The notes under the pieces are model-generated. The model searched no databases. It was given only the letters and a program-made list of their open reading frames with translations, and had not been told where the DNA came from. Shown piece by piece: positions 26,733 to 32,352 of a DNA stretch of 32,352 nucleotides; the first letter of the stretch is position 1; each line of letters begins with the position of its first letter. The DNA is taken from contig JAMLID010000034.1 in assembly GCA_023954355.1 (NCBI GenBank), positions 1-32,352 of the forward strand. The letters run 5' to 3'. The DNA comes from Oligoflexia bacterium (GTDB taxonomy: Bacteria; Bdellovibrionota; UBA1018; CAIPTA01). A program made the position numbers and the translations under genes.

Positions 26733-26900
26733 ATGAACCAAATAAATGATAATAAGACAGCAGGTCAAAAACTTAGAGAACTCTTTTGGGAGAAAAAAAA
26801 CACACGCAAAATTTCACCTGAATTAATAGAGATTTTTAAAAAACATAAAAAAAGAGAAAAGAAAGTTGCTCGCCCGTTTAGACCTGAAACTAGGATATAA
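26733..26900 (+). CDS. Small antitoxin-like protein (55 aa) paired with PIN protein
   Basis: A 55-residue, highly charged protein beginning MNQINDNKTAGQKLRELFW and ending in a lysine/arginine-rich tail (KKREKKVARPFRPETRI). The GGGAT sequence 7 nt before the ATG is a fair ribosome-binding site. The TAA stop lies 4 bp before the PIN gene ATG, so the two are tightly coupled. A short, basic partner directly upstream of a PIN protein fits an antitoxin, but it has no recognisable AbrB, RHH or Phd fold, so it may be a new type. It is too short for most gene callers. Confidence 0.55.
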   Translation: MNQINDNKTAGQKLRELFWEKKNTRKISPELIEIFKKHKKREKKVARPFRPETRI

Positions 26901-26904
26901 TATA

Positions 26905-27633
26905 ATGCTGCTTTCCGTTAATGAGCTAGAAGGTAAGTTACTTGAAGTTCCTGCAATTAAAACTGGCTGTATCGTTGATACGAACATTGTCTTCGCAGCT
27001 TCTTTTCCTTTAGATACTAATAATGAGTGGAGTGAGCAAATTTTTGAAATCCTACATCGTTTAGAAATCCCAATCTATACAAATCAAAACGTGCGATCTG
27101 AGTTTATAGATCTCAATAGAAGAGTTCTTGTCCCTGAAGGTTTAGTAGATTTCTACGAAGATTTTTCTCAAGATCTAAGTGGCGAAATTGAAAGTAAATT
27201 AAAATCGCTTAAAACAAGAAAAGCAAAGGCAACAGCCGAGAATCGAACATTTAAGTTCAGTGATAATGAAATCAAAGAATATATGCAGCTCTTTGAACAA
27301 GAAACCCACTCTTCTCAAAAAAACGCTTGGTATTATTTTTGTAAAAGTTATCTTTATAATTATATTGAGCATGTTTGGGAAGAAGCCGTAAGTAATTTGC
27401 AGTTAAACTTTTTAGGAACAAGAGAAATTGACCTTAACAATTTTTTTAATCGACCCCCATCTTGGGAAAAAATGGTCAAAATCGTTGGTCTTTCGGGTAT
27501 CGGCTCTTCCGATGCAATGATAATCAATCTATTTCAAGAATCAAAAATTCCACTAATTATTACTGCAGATAGAGCCTTTAAAAATACGCTTTTGAGCTTC
27601 ATACCAGAAAATAAATTTATATTAGTGCCATGA
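26905..27633 (+). CDS. Large PIN-domain ribonuclease, putative toxin
   Basis: This 242-residue protein has the four acidic positions of a PIN nuclease: D25 (CIVDTNIVF), E66 (VRSEFIDL), D203 (GSSDAMII) and D222 (IITADRAF). VapC toxins are about 130 residues. This one holds an extra helical, charged insertion of about 100 residues (90-190) between the second and third acidic sites. PIN toxins usually cut tRNA or rRNA; the target here is unknown. The ATG at 26905 is preferred, 4 bp after the antitoxin-like gene; an in-frame ATG at 26866 would lie inside that gene. Confidence 0.8.
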   Translation: MLLSVNELEGKLLEVPAIKTGCIVDTNIVFAASFPLDTNNEWSEQIFEILHRLEIPIYTNQNVRSEFIDLNRRVLVPEGLVDFYEDFSQDLSGEIESKLKSLKTRKAKATAENRTFKFSDNEIKEYMQLFEQETHSSQKNAWYYFCKSYLYNYIEHVWEEAVSNLQLNFLGTREIDLNNFFNRPPSWEKMVKIVGLSGIGSSDAMIINLFQESKIPLIITADRAFKNTLLSFIPENKFILVP

Positions 27634-27671
27634 GGTATCTTCTCATCATCTCACCCGCTTCGCACAAATAG

Positions 27672-27698
27672 AAAAAGTAGCTCAAGGCTACTTTTTTT
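27672..27698. terminator. Bidirectional rho-independent terminator
   Basis: A 10-bp stem (AAAAAGTAGC and GCTACTTTTT) with a 5-nt loop is followed by a T tract on the plus strand. The complementary strand also ends in T5, so it would work for both the PIN operon and any minus-strand transcript from the right. Confidence 0.8.
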
Positions 27699-27701
27699 AT
27701 T

Positions 27702-27716
27702 TGGTGGAGGTGGTGA
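27702..27716 (-). other. tRNA/tmRNA 3'-end-like fragment
   Basis: On the minus strand this reads (T)CACCACCTCCACCA, like the acceptor end of a tRNA or tmRNA closing with CCA, and is followed directly by the terminator at 27672-27698. No matching T-arm precedes it, so no intact RNA gene is present. A second fragment, CGATTCCCACCACC, occurs on the same strand at 28017-28030. The pair could be remnants of an integration site. Confidence 0.3.
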
Positions 27717-27727
27717 AAATTCATGTC

Positions 27728-27808
27728 GCGCATTTTGCGCTCCACACTTCGTGCGCTCAGTTAGTTTTTACTAACTTCGCGTGCAAAAATATCTTCCTGA
27801 TATTTTTG
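27728..27808. repeat. Array of three short hairpins
   Basis: Three perfect inverted repeats lie one after another in 81 bp: GCGCA-TTT-TGCGC (27728-27740), AGTTAGT-TTTT-ACTAACT (27759-27776) and CAAAAATATC-TTCCT-GATATTTTTG (27784-27808). There is no gene here. It could be a structured RNA, a recombination site or an intergenic palindromic element. Confidence 0.5.
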
Positions 27809-27835
27809 TGAACCCACCAGCCTTAGATGAGAAAA

Positions 27836-27961
27836 CTACTTAAGAGCAATAAAACCTAGACCAACAGCCGCGAAAATTAAAAGCGCGACAATGATTTCCC
27901 CTCTTGCAGCAAGGTTCACCAAAAAATCACTGATTTTCTTATTTCTTTTTTTGTATTCCAT
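27836..27961 (-). CDS. Small single-helix membrane protein (41 aa)
   Basis: The 41-residue product begins MEYKKRNKKISDFLVNLAARGE and ends with one strong hydrophobic helix (about residues 22-38). The start is ATG at 27961 with GAAGG about 8 nt before it; a longer reading to 28075 would run through the GC-rich palindromic stretch and is unlikely. It could be a small inner-membrane protein or a type I-like toxin. I cannot name a family. It points toward the hairpin array and terminator. Confidence 0.45.
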   Translation of the reverse strand: MEYKKRNKKISDFLVNLAARGEIIVALLIFAAVGLGFIALK

Positions 27962-28015
27962 ATGTTCTACCTTCAAGAACCAACCTAAAATAGATGGGTT
28001 CAAAATACATAAATT

Positions 28016-28195
28016 GGGTGGTGGGAATCGGCTAAGCGCTCGTTCTCGCCTCAAGCTCAAACTCCGCCTAGCCACCTCGTTGCGCTTTCGCTCGCATCAA
28101 GCTCGCTCACCATCCACTGGATGGCGCGCTACTCGCTTCTCTTCCTCGGTCTTTCCACCAAAATTTCTCCAACTACGTTGAAAAAATTTTGGTGG
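28016..28195. repeat. GC-rich palindromic intergenic stretch
   Basis: This 180-bp stretch is more GC-rich than its surroundings, with many GCTCGC-like units. It holds a 15-bp palindrome CCATCCA-C-TGGATGG (28110-28124) and a hairpin with perfect 12-bp arms CCACCAAAATTT and AAATTTTGGTGG (28155-28166 and 28184-28195) and a 17-nt loop. No coding frame here is convincing. Confidence 0.45.
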
Positions 28196-28244
28196 AAGTC
28201 GCGTACAAGTAAGCGAACAACCGGAAGCGATTAAAGAGTATCTG

Positions 28245-28484
28245 GTGCGATGGAATGGTGTCAAGTTGGATCTAACGCAGCTGGCGAGACTGCGTTGGAT
28301 AGAAAAAATGAAAAGTTCTGAAATTTCTCAAATCTTGGGAAGAAGGCGGTCGTGCATTAATGCCAGTACTCGAACACTACGTAAGACTGGGATTTCAGAG
28401 CTGAATTTGAGTTCGGAAGAGCGAAAGTTAATAGAATTTCAAATTTCAGAAGAAAAGAAAAAATTAAAAGGAGCATCACGATGA
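28245..28484 (+). CDS. Small HTH DNA-binding protein
   Basis: The 79-residue protein has a helix-turn-helix: LDLTQLARLRWIEKMKSSE followed by ISQILGRRRSCINASTRTL (recognition helix near 32-48). The pattern resembles sigma-70 region 4 or GcrA-like HTH domains. It starts with GTG at 28245; the frame is open upstream to 28182 and the residues SEQPEAIKEYLV just before are protein-like, so the real start may be a non-standard codon further up. Its stop overlaps the next start (ATGA), so the two are co-translated. It is probably a regulator of a mobile or accessory region. Confidence 0.5.
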   Translation: MRWNGVKLDLTQLARLRWIEKMKSSEISQILGRRRSCINASTRTLRKTGISELNLSSEERKLIEFQISEEKKKLKGASR

Positions 28485-28720
28485 ATGAACAATTTTATGT
28501 TGCAAAATTTTTACTATGGGCTGGATTTTTAGCCATACTACTTAATGGCTCCTTATCCCTCAGTAAGGCCGCTTACCAAATGGCAAAGAAAGCCATACAT
28601 GCCCAAACAGTAAAACCACTTTCCTATGGAAAATATTCAAAAACCCTTTGGTCTAGGAAATGCAGTCGAGTTGTACCAAAAATACCAAAAGAAAAGCTCA
28701 ATTATAATACCTACCAGTGA
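28481..28720 (+). CDS. Small membrane protein coupled to HTH gene
   Basis: The 79-residue product has one hydrophobic helix near the N-terminus (AKFLLWAGFLAILLNGSLSL, about 8-27), then a basic, soluble tail rich in lysine and arginine. The ATG overlaps the TGA of the HTH gene, and AAAGGAG lies 8 nt upstream, giving a strong ribosome-binding site. I see no known family. It sits just upstream of the DUF4160 promoter. Confidence 0.5.
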   Translation: MNEQFYVAKFLLWAGFLAILLNGSLSLSKAAYQMAKKAIHAQTVKPLSYGKYSKTLWSRKCSRVVPKIPKEKLNYNTYQ

Positions 28721-28733
28721 AATATCAGGTCCC

Positions 28734-28762
28734 TTGACTATACATATTATTATATGTATAAT
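28734..28762 (+). promoter_or_regulatory. Near-consensus sigma70 promoter with palindromic operator in spacer
   Basis: TTGACT (28734-28739) and TATAAT (28757-28762) are separated by exactly 17 bp. A perfect 9-bp inverted repeat, TATACATAT and ATATGTATA (28739-28760, 4-nt spacer), fills the spacer and overlaps the -10. A second 10-bp palindrome ATATGCATAT follows at 28763-28772. Transcription should start near 28769-28771, at or beside the ATG, implying a leaderless mRNA repressed by the ribbon-helix-helix partner. Confidence 0.75.
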
Positions 28763-28770
28763 ATATGCAT

Positions 28771-29004
28771 ATGGCTCCTACCCTACTTAGGACTAAGAAT
28801 TTACGCATTGTAATCTACCCGAAGGATCATAATCCTCCACATGTACATATTCTTGGCCCTAATGCAGAAGCCAAGTTTCTTATTGATTCTCTAGAATGTA
28901 TATATTCTAGAGGTTTTTCAGAAAAGGCACTCAAACAAATACGTGACTATCTAATAGAGAAAAAGACATTTTTAATGGAGGCATGGCATGAATACCAAGA
29001 ATAA
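28771..29004 (+). CDS. DUF4160 protein, putative toxin-antitoxin component
   Basis: The 77-residue protein carries the DUF4160 hallmark KDHNPPHVHILG (about residues 16-27) and a C-terminal amphipathic helix. DUF4160 genes commonly pair with a small DNA-binding partner in toxin-antitoxin-like units. I chose the ATG at 28771 rather than the in-frame ATG at 28765, because the promoter places the transcript start at about 28769-28771. There is no Shine-Dalgarno, so translation is probably leaderless. The stop overlaps the next gene by 17 bp. Toxicity is not established. Confidence 0.75.
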   Translation: MAPTLLRTKNLRIVIYPKDHNPPHVHILGPNAEAKFLIDSLECIYSRGFSEKALKQIRDYLIEKKTFLMEAWHEYQE

Positions 29005-29272
29005 AAAAGATATTATTTACGGAAATATAGACTTAGACCCTGACACCTTTGCACCACAAAATGTAAAGGAACGCATTACCACCATGGTAGATCAAGATGC
29101 ACTTGAGGCATTTAAAAAGATAGCAGATAAAAAAAATATTAAATACCAAACCTTACTCAACCAAGTAATTCGAAATTTTGTTGGATTAAATCGTAAACGC
29201 CCCATGAAGTCTGAGCTAACCGAAGAAAGTGTACGAAAAATAGTACGTGAAGAGTTAAAAAAACGGGCTTAA
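28988..29272 (+). CDS. BrnA/CopG-like ribbon-helix-helix antitoxin
   Basis: This 94-residue protein contains a ribbon-helix-helix-like segment: KERITTMVDQDALEAFKKIAD followed by IKYQTLLNQVIRNFV (about 27-68), as in CopG/BrnA antitoxins. A long charged C-terminal helix (ESVRKIVREELKKRA) follows. GGAGG sits 6 nt before the ATG. It overlaps the DUF4160 gene by 17 bp. It is the likely DNA-binding antitoxin and repressor acting on the palindromic promoter at 28734-28762. Confidence 0.72.
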   Translation: MNTKNKKDIIYGNIDLDPDTFAPQNVKERITTMVDQDALEAFKKIADKKNIKYQTLLNQVIRNFVGLNRKRPMKSELTEESVRKIVREELKKRA

Positions 29273-29287
29273 TCATATAGAGGTAAT

Positions 29288-29585
29288 ATGTATCATATCA
29301 ATCGAGCTATCCTTATCTTGCGAGCAAAACAACCCGTAGTCGATTGGATAAATGAATGCGCAGAGGAAAAAGGCTTCGGATCAAAAAAAGATTTTAAAAA
29401 TTCTTGCTCCCAGTATTTGGGTTCATGTTTTAGATGACTGGTGTACCGATGAGGATCTTTGGCCTAAAAATAGAACTATTAAAAGATTTCATGAATGGTT
29501 TGATCTTCAATTTTCTTCTATGCCAATAGATTTTGTTGAAAATGAAATTGAAAGAATAGATTTTAATGAACCAGCAATTTTTTGA
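29288..29585 (+). pseudogene. Frameshifted small protein gene (hypothetical family)
   Basis: Two frames together look like one small protein. The first, with AGAGGT 3 nt before the ATG at 29288, reads MYHINRAILILRAKQP... and stops at 29437. The second continues from the A7 tract at 29383-29389 as VLDDWCTDEDLWPKNRTIK and FHEWFDLQFSSM to 29585. I recall a family of about 110-residue bacterial proteins beginning INRAI.ILK.KQPF.DW and ending WYTDE.LWP..R....F..WFD.E.HSM; this is a one-base slip of such a gene. It may have been the third gene of the DUF4160 operon. A sequencing error in the A tract or programmed frameshifting are alternatives. Confidence 0.65.
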
Positions 29586-29920
29586 TTTTTAAAATTTTCA
29601 TTTTTATTTGCTTATTCATTTGCATAATGTATTATTATCTCACGAGGACTGTGAAATAAAAGGTATTAGCACTCACTAATATGACATGACAGGAGCCGGG
29701 AACATCGTGCTCATGGAATAGAAACGTATACCAACGGTTACTAGAGTTTAAATGCGAAGTTCAGAAGTCTCTAGCAGAACGCCTCATTGACGAGTTGAGT
29801 ACGTCACCAAGAAAACCTCATGAAAGTATACTGCCTATTGATTTGTTTCATAGCCGGGAATTAGTTAGAGATTTGTTTTTAGCTTTTTATATACAGGTAA
29901 ATTCCTTTTTAAGTAGACAG
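29586..29920 (+). pseudogene. 335-bp region with a decayed coding-like stretch
   Basis: No intact gene is visible. From 29690 to about 29910 one plus-strand frame stays open, with protein-like content (VQKSLAERLIDELSTSPRK and LFHSRELVRDLFLAF). It has no proper start or ribosome-binding site and runs into the 3' end of the cupredoxin gene on the other strand. It could be a gene remnant left at the junction with the GC-richer copper region. I recognise no family. Confidence 0.25.
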
Positions 29921-30265
29921 TTACTTCACAAAAATTTGGCCGGCATCCATCATGCCCATTCCGCAGCCGAATTTTATCTCGCCCTTTTCTAGTTTTCCGA
30001 GAGCAATCATTACTGGCTTATTCAGTGGTAGCTCTTTTTCAATCTTCTTAGCTGGCACTTGAATCTCCTTGGAACAGGTCACGTCGGTCTTTCGCGTGAC
30101 CTTCAAAACCACGTTGGTCCCAGGCTTCACATTGATTTCCTTTGGCTCAAAACCGCTCTTGCCCACAGTTAGCTCAATGACTTTCGCCTTCTCTTCTTTA
30201 GCCGTTGCGGATATCCCGCCGATAACGGTTCCAAACACCACAAACGCTGCAATTACTTTCTTCAT
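29921..30265 (-). CDS. Periplasmic cupredoxin-domain copper-binding protein
   Basis: This 114-residue protein has a signal peptide (about residues 1-22) and a cupredoxin beta-sandwich domain (LTVGKSGFEPKEINVKPGT, 32-50). Likely Cu/Ag ligands are C64 in TCSKEIQV and C101, M103, M105 and M106 in FGCGMGMMDAGQ. Small cupredoxins like this accompany copper and silver exporters and probably bind the metal in the periplasm. The ATG overlaps the pump's TGA (ATGA), so it is co-translated with the CusA-like gene. Confidence 0.88.
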   Translation of the reverse strand: MKKVIAAFVVFGTVIGGISATAKEEKAKVIELTVGKSGFEPKEINVKPGTNVVLKVTRKTDVTCSKEIQVPAKKIEKELPLNKPVMIALGKLEKGEIKFGCGMGMMDAGQIFVK

Positions 30266-32352
30266 TTTGCCTCCCTTAAATTAAGTTCTCTTTCTTTCCA
30301 CATATAGAAAATTACGGGGTAGATCAACAGCTCAAGCAGGAATGAGGTGAAGAGCCCCCCAATCATAGGAGCTGCGATCCGCTTCATCACATCGGCTCCT
30401 GCTCCCATCGACCACATGATCGGAATTAGTCCCATAAAGAGCGCCATCACAGTCATGAGCTTTGGCCGCACCCTATGTACGGCTCCTTCCATCACCGCAT
30501 CATGGAGATCTTTATGCGTTTTCATCTGCCCACGCTTTTCCCGATCATGGAAAGCAAGGTCGAGGTACATCAGCATGAATACCCCCGTTTCAGCGTCGAG
30601 CCCAAGGAGAGCGATCATACCTACCCAGGCCGCGATTGACGTATTGTAGTCAAGTAGCACCAAGAACCATACCGCTCCGATGAGAGAAAAAGGCACAGCC
30701 AGGAGTACGATTCCCGTTTTTACCCACGACTTGGTGTTGAGATGCAGGAGAAAAATAATCAGCGCGAGCGTGAGAGGGATCACAATTGTGAGCCGTTCCT
30801 TCACCCTTTCCATATTCTCGTACTGGCCGCTCCAGGAGAGTGTATACCCTGCTGGAAGCCGTACCTTTTCCTCCACCACTTTCTTGGCCTTTTCTACAAA
30901 AGTGCCAATATCGGTGGCATCGGGATCAATATCCACATACACATACCCAACGAGAGAAGCGTTCTCGTCCCGGATCATGGAGGCGCCCTCATTGATCCTA
31001 ACATCGGCCACTTCACTAAGCGGAACTTGCGCCCCCGTAGGGGAAGAGATCAGAACCCGCTTAATCGCTTGGATATCTTGCCTAAAATCCGGGGCGAGTC
31101 TCACCTGAATAGGATAGCGCTCACGCCCTAACAATGCCGTAGAGACGTTCGCGCCTCCGATCGCGGCCATGGCCTGGTCCTGTGCGCCCTTTAGGGAAAG
31201 ACCATAGGCCTTGAGCTTCTCGCGATCAAAATCTACATCGAGGAAGTAACCGCTCGCGATGCGCTCTGCTACAATCGTGCGGGCTCCAGGCACTTCCCGC
31301 AAAACCTGCTCTACCTGCTGTCCCACTGCCTGGATCTTCTTTAAATCATCACCGAAGATCTTAACGCCGATCGGGCTGCGAATTCCGGTTGAGAGCATAT
31401 CAATGCGGTTTTTGATCGGCATCGTCCAGATATTGGGCATCCCGAGGAAATTGAGCTTCTCATTCATCTCTGTAATGAGCTTTTCCTCTGAAATCGTCTC
31501 CGGCCAGACCAATGCAAACGGAGCCTTCATGAATTCCGGCACGAAAGAATACCACCTATCCTCTTTCCTCCATTCGGATTTTGGCTTTAATACGATCGTA
31601 GTTTCGATCATGGAGAGCGGAGCCGTATCAGTAGAAGTCTCTGCCCTTCCTGCCTTGCCGTAGACAGTATCCACTTCAGGGAGTGACTTTAGAATTTGGT
31701 CTTGGGTCGTCAGTATTCTCTGCGCTTCTGTAACAGAAAGGCCCGGCAGGGCCGTAGGCATATAGAGAAGGCTTCCCTCATGGAGGGTCGGCATGAATTC
31801 CGAGCCAAGCATAGCGAATCCTGGAAAAATCGAAAGCACAGCGAGAAAAGCAAATACAAGCACCCTCTTCTTAAAACGTAAGCACCAGTTCAAAGCGGGT
31901 TCATAAACAGCAAAGAGCCTTTGGCTGATCGGATGCTTGTGTTCGGAATAATAACGACCAACCAGCGCAGTGTTGCCGATCTTGTTTAAAAAATGCGATG
32001 GTCCGTTAAAGTATTCAGCCCTCGCAAAGAGCATTCTCATGGCTGGGTCCAATGTGATAGCGAGAACTGCCGCGATCGCCATAGCCAGGTTTTTTGAAAG
32101 CGCAAGAGGGCGAAAGAGCCTTCCCTCTTGGTCCACTAAGGTGAAAATCGGCAAGAACGCGACGGCGATGACAAGAAGAGAAAAGAAAACCGCGGGTCCA
32201 ACTTCGGTGAGGGCTTCCAGCCTCACTTTAAAAAAGCTTTCTTTCCTGCCGCCTTCGTCCCAAAGCTGGATTTTCCGATAGGCGTTCTCCACCTCTACGA
32301 TCGCTCCGTCCACGATCACGCCAATCGAAATCGCAATCCCGGCAAGCGACAT
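30262..32352 (-). CDS. cusA: CusA-type heavy-metal RND efflux pump (5' end beyond window)
   Basis: The visible 696 residues are the C-terminal two thirds of a roughly 1040-residue RND transporter of the CusA/CzcA heavy-metal group. It opens at transmembrane segment 4 with ISIGVIVDGAIVEVENAY, which holds the proton-relay Asp. Next comes FMPTLHEGSLLYMPTALPG, the family's metal-porter region, then MLSTGIRSPIGVKIFGDDL and, near the end, MEGAVHRVRPKLMTVMALF. It exports Cu(I)/Ag(I) or another soft metal by proton antiport with CusB/CusC-type partners, which must lie outside this window. The ATG at 32352 is an internal methionine, not the start. The GC content is clearly higher than in the rest of the window. 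Confidence 0.92.
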   Translation of the reverse strand: MSLAGIAISIGVIVDGAIVEVENAYRKIQLWDEGGRKESFFKVRLEALTEVGPAVFFSLLVIAVAFLPIFTLVDQEGRLFRPLALSKNLAMAIAAVLAITLDPAMRMLFARAEYFNGPSHFLNKIGNTALVGRYYSEHKHPISQRLFAVYEPALNWCLRFKKRVLVFAFLAVLSIFPGFAMLGSEFMPTLHEGSLLYMPTALPGLSVTEAQRILTTQDQILKSLPEVDTVYGKAGRAETSTDTAPLSMIETTIVLKPKSEWRKEDRWYSFVPEFMKAPFALVWPETISEEKLITEMNEKLNFLGMPNIWTMPIKNRIDMLSTGIRSPIGVKIFGDDLKKIQAVGQQVEQVLREVPGARTIVAERIASGYFLDVDFDREKLKAYGLSLKGAQDQAMAAIGGANVSTALLGRERYPIQVRLAPDFRQDIQAIKRVLISSPTGAQVPLSEVADVRINEGASMIRDENASLVGYVYVDIDPDATDIGTFVEKAKKVVEEKVRLPAGYTLSWSGQYENMERVKERLTIVIPLTLALIIFLLHLNTKSWVKTGIVLLAVPFSLIGAVWFLVLLDYNTSIAAWVGMIALLGLDAETGVFMLMYLDLAFHDREKRGQMKTHKDLHDAVMEGAVHRVRPKLMTVMALFMGLIPIMWSMGAGADVMKRIAAPMIGGLFTSFLLELLIYPVIFYMWKERELNLREAK

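Noticed and set aside
27600..28060. An intact minus-strand tRNA or tmRNA
   Set aside because: Only fragments of an acceptor end are present; no T-arm, anticodon arm or tag reading frame can be folded from the sequence between them.
27891..28181. A 96-residue plus-strand gene over the GC-rich palindromes
   Set aside because: It is antisense to the 41-aa membrane gene, rich in Arg, Leu and Ser from repeat DNA, and has no ribosome-binding site.
30347..32281. Several plus-strand open frames across the pump gene
   Set aside because: They are antisense to a strongly conserved RND transporter and have compositions typical of complementary-strand readings.
1..32352. CRISPR array or retron
   Set aside because: No regularly spaced direct repeats and no reverse transcriptase motif were seen on either strand.

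Overview
The window is 32.3 kb of AT-rich, densely coding bacterial DNA. It looks Gram-negative: a heavy-metal RND pump, a biopterin-type phenylalanine hydroxylase, a periplasmic-type TlpA thioredoxin and several signal-peptide proteins. A Bdellovibrionota-like host is a reasonable guess from the AT richness, the secreted glutaminase-like enzyme and the many small secreted or membrane proteins. There is no rRNA or marker gene here, so that assignment is weak. No intact tRNA, rRNA, CRISPR array or transposase is visible.

Layout. (1) 0.1-1.5 kb: a secreted protein-glutamine-deamidase-like enzyme, a possible ribosome-hibernation-like protein and a small secreted protein. (2) 1.7-4.0 kb (minus strand): an operon of a DCC thiol-oxidoreductase, a four-helix membrane protein and a CryPro/PhrB-type photolyase, with a 32-bp palindrome upstream; tlpA-like and LysR genes follow. 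(3) 5.7-9.1 kb (plus strand): aromatic amino acid operon of 4-hydroxyphenylpyruvate dioxygenase, phenylalanine 4-hydroxylase and a VOC protein, then an aldo/keto reductase. The LysR gene is divergent, with an operator-like palindrome between. (4) 9.1-11.3 kb: secreted protein, threonine aldolase-like PLP enzyme and a small membrane protein.

(5) 11.4-26.5 kb is a probable defence island. On the minus strand, three overlapping genes encode a DUF6361-like protein, a two-motif PLD nuclease and an SNF2/RapA-like helicase. Upstream lies a second minus-strand pair: a GIY-YIG/DUF4357 nuclease, and a DUF2779 protein that appears to carry both a Cas4-like PD-(D/E)XK/Fe-S nuclease and a DEDD exonuclease. 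Divergent on the plus strand is a three-gene restriction-like operon: a methyltransferase-like protein without a visible NPPY motif, an Eco57I-like N6-adenine methyltransferase and a GIY-YIG-helicase fusion. A uracil-DNA-glycosylase superfamily gene follows. The first three-gene set and the two-nuclease pair do not match a named system I can assign with confidence, and they are the best candidates for undescribed biology.

(6) 26.7-29.6 kb is an accessory stretch: a PIN toxin with a 55-aa antitoxin-like partner, a terminator, a run of hairpins, fragments resembling a tRNA/tmRNA 3' end, a small HTH/membrane gene pair, and a DUF4160/ribbon-helix-helix pair. The last pair has a near-consensus promoter with a palindrome in its spacer and appears to be leaderless. 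A frameshifted gene closes the stretch. (7) From about 29.9 kb to the end the DNA becomes visibly more GC-rich and carries a cupredoxin and a CusA-type copper/silver efflux pump that runs off the window.
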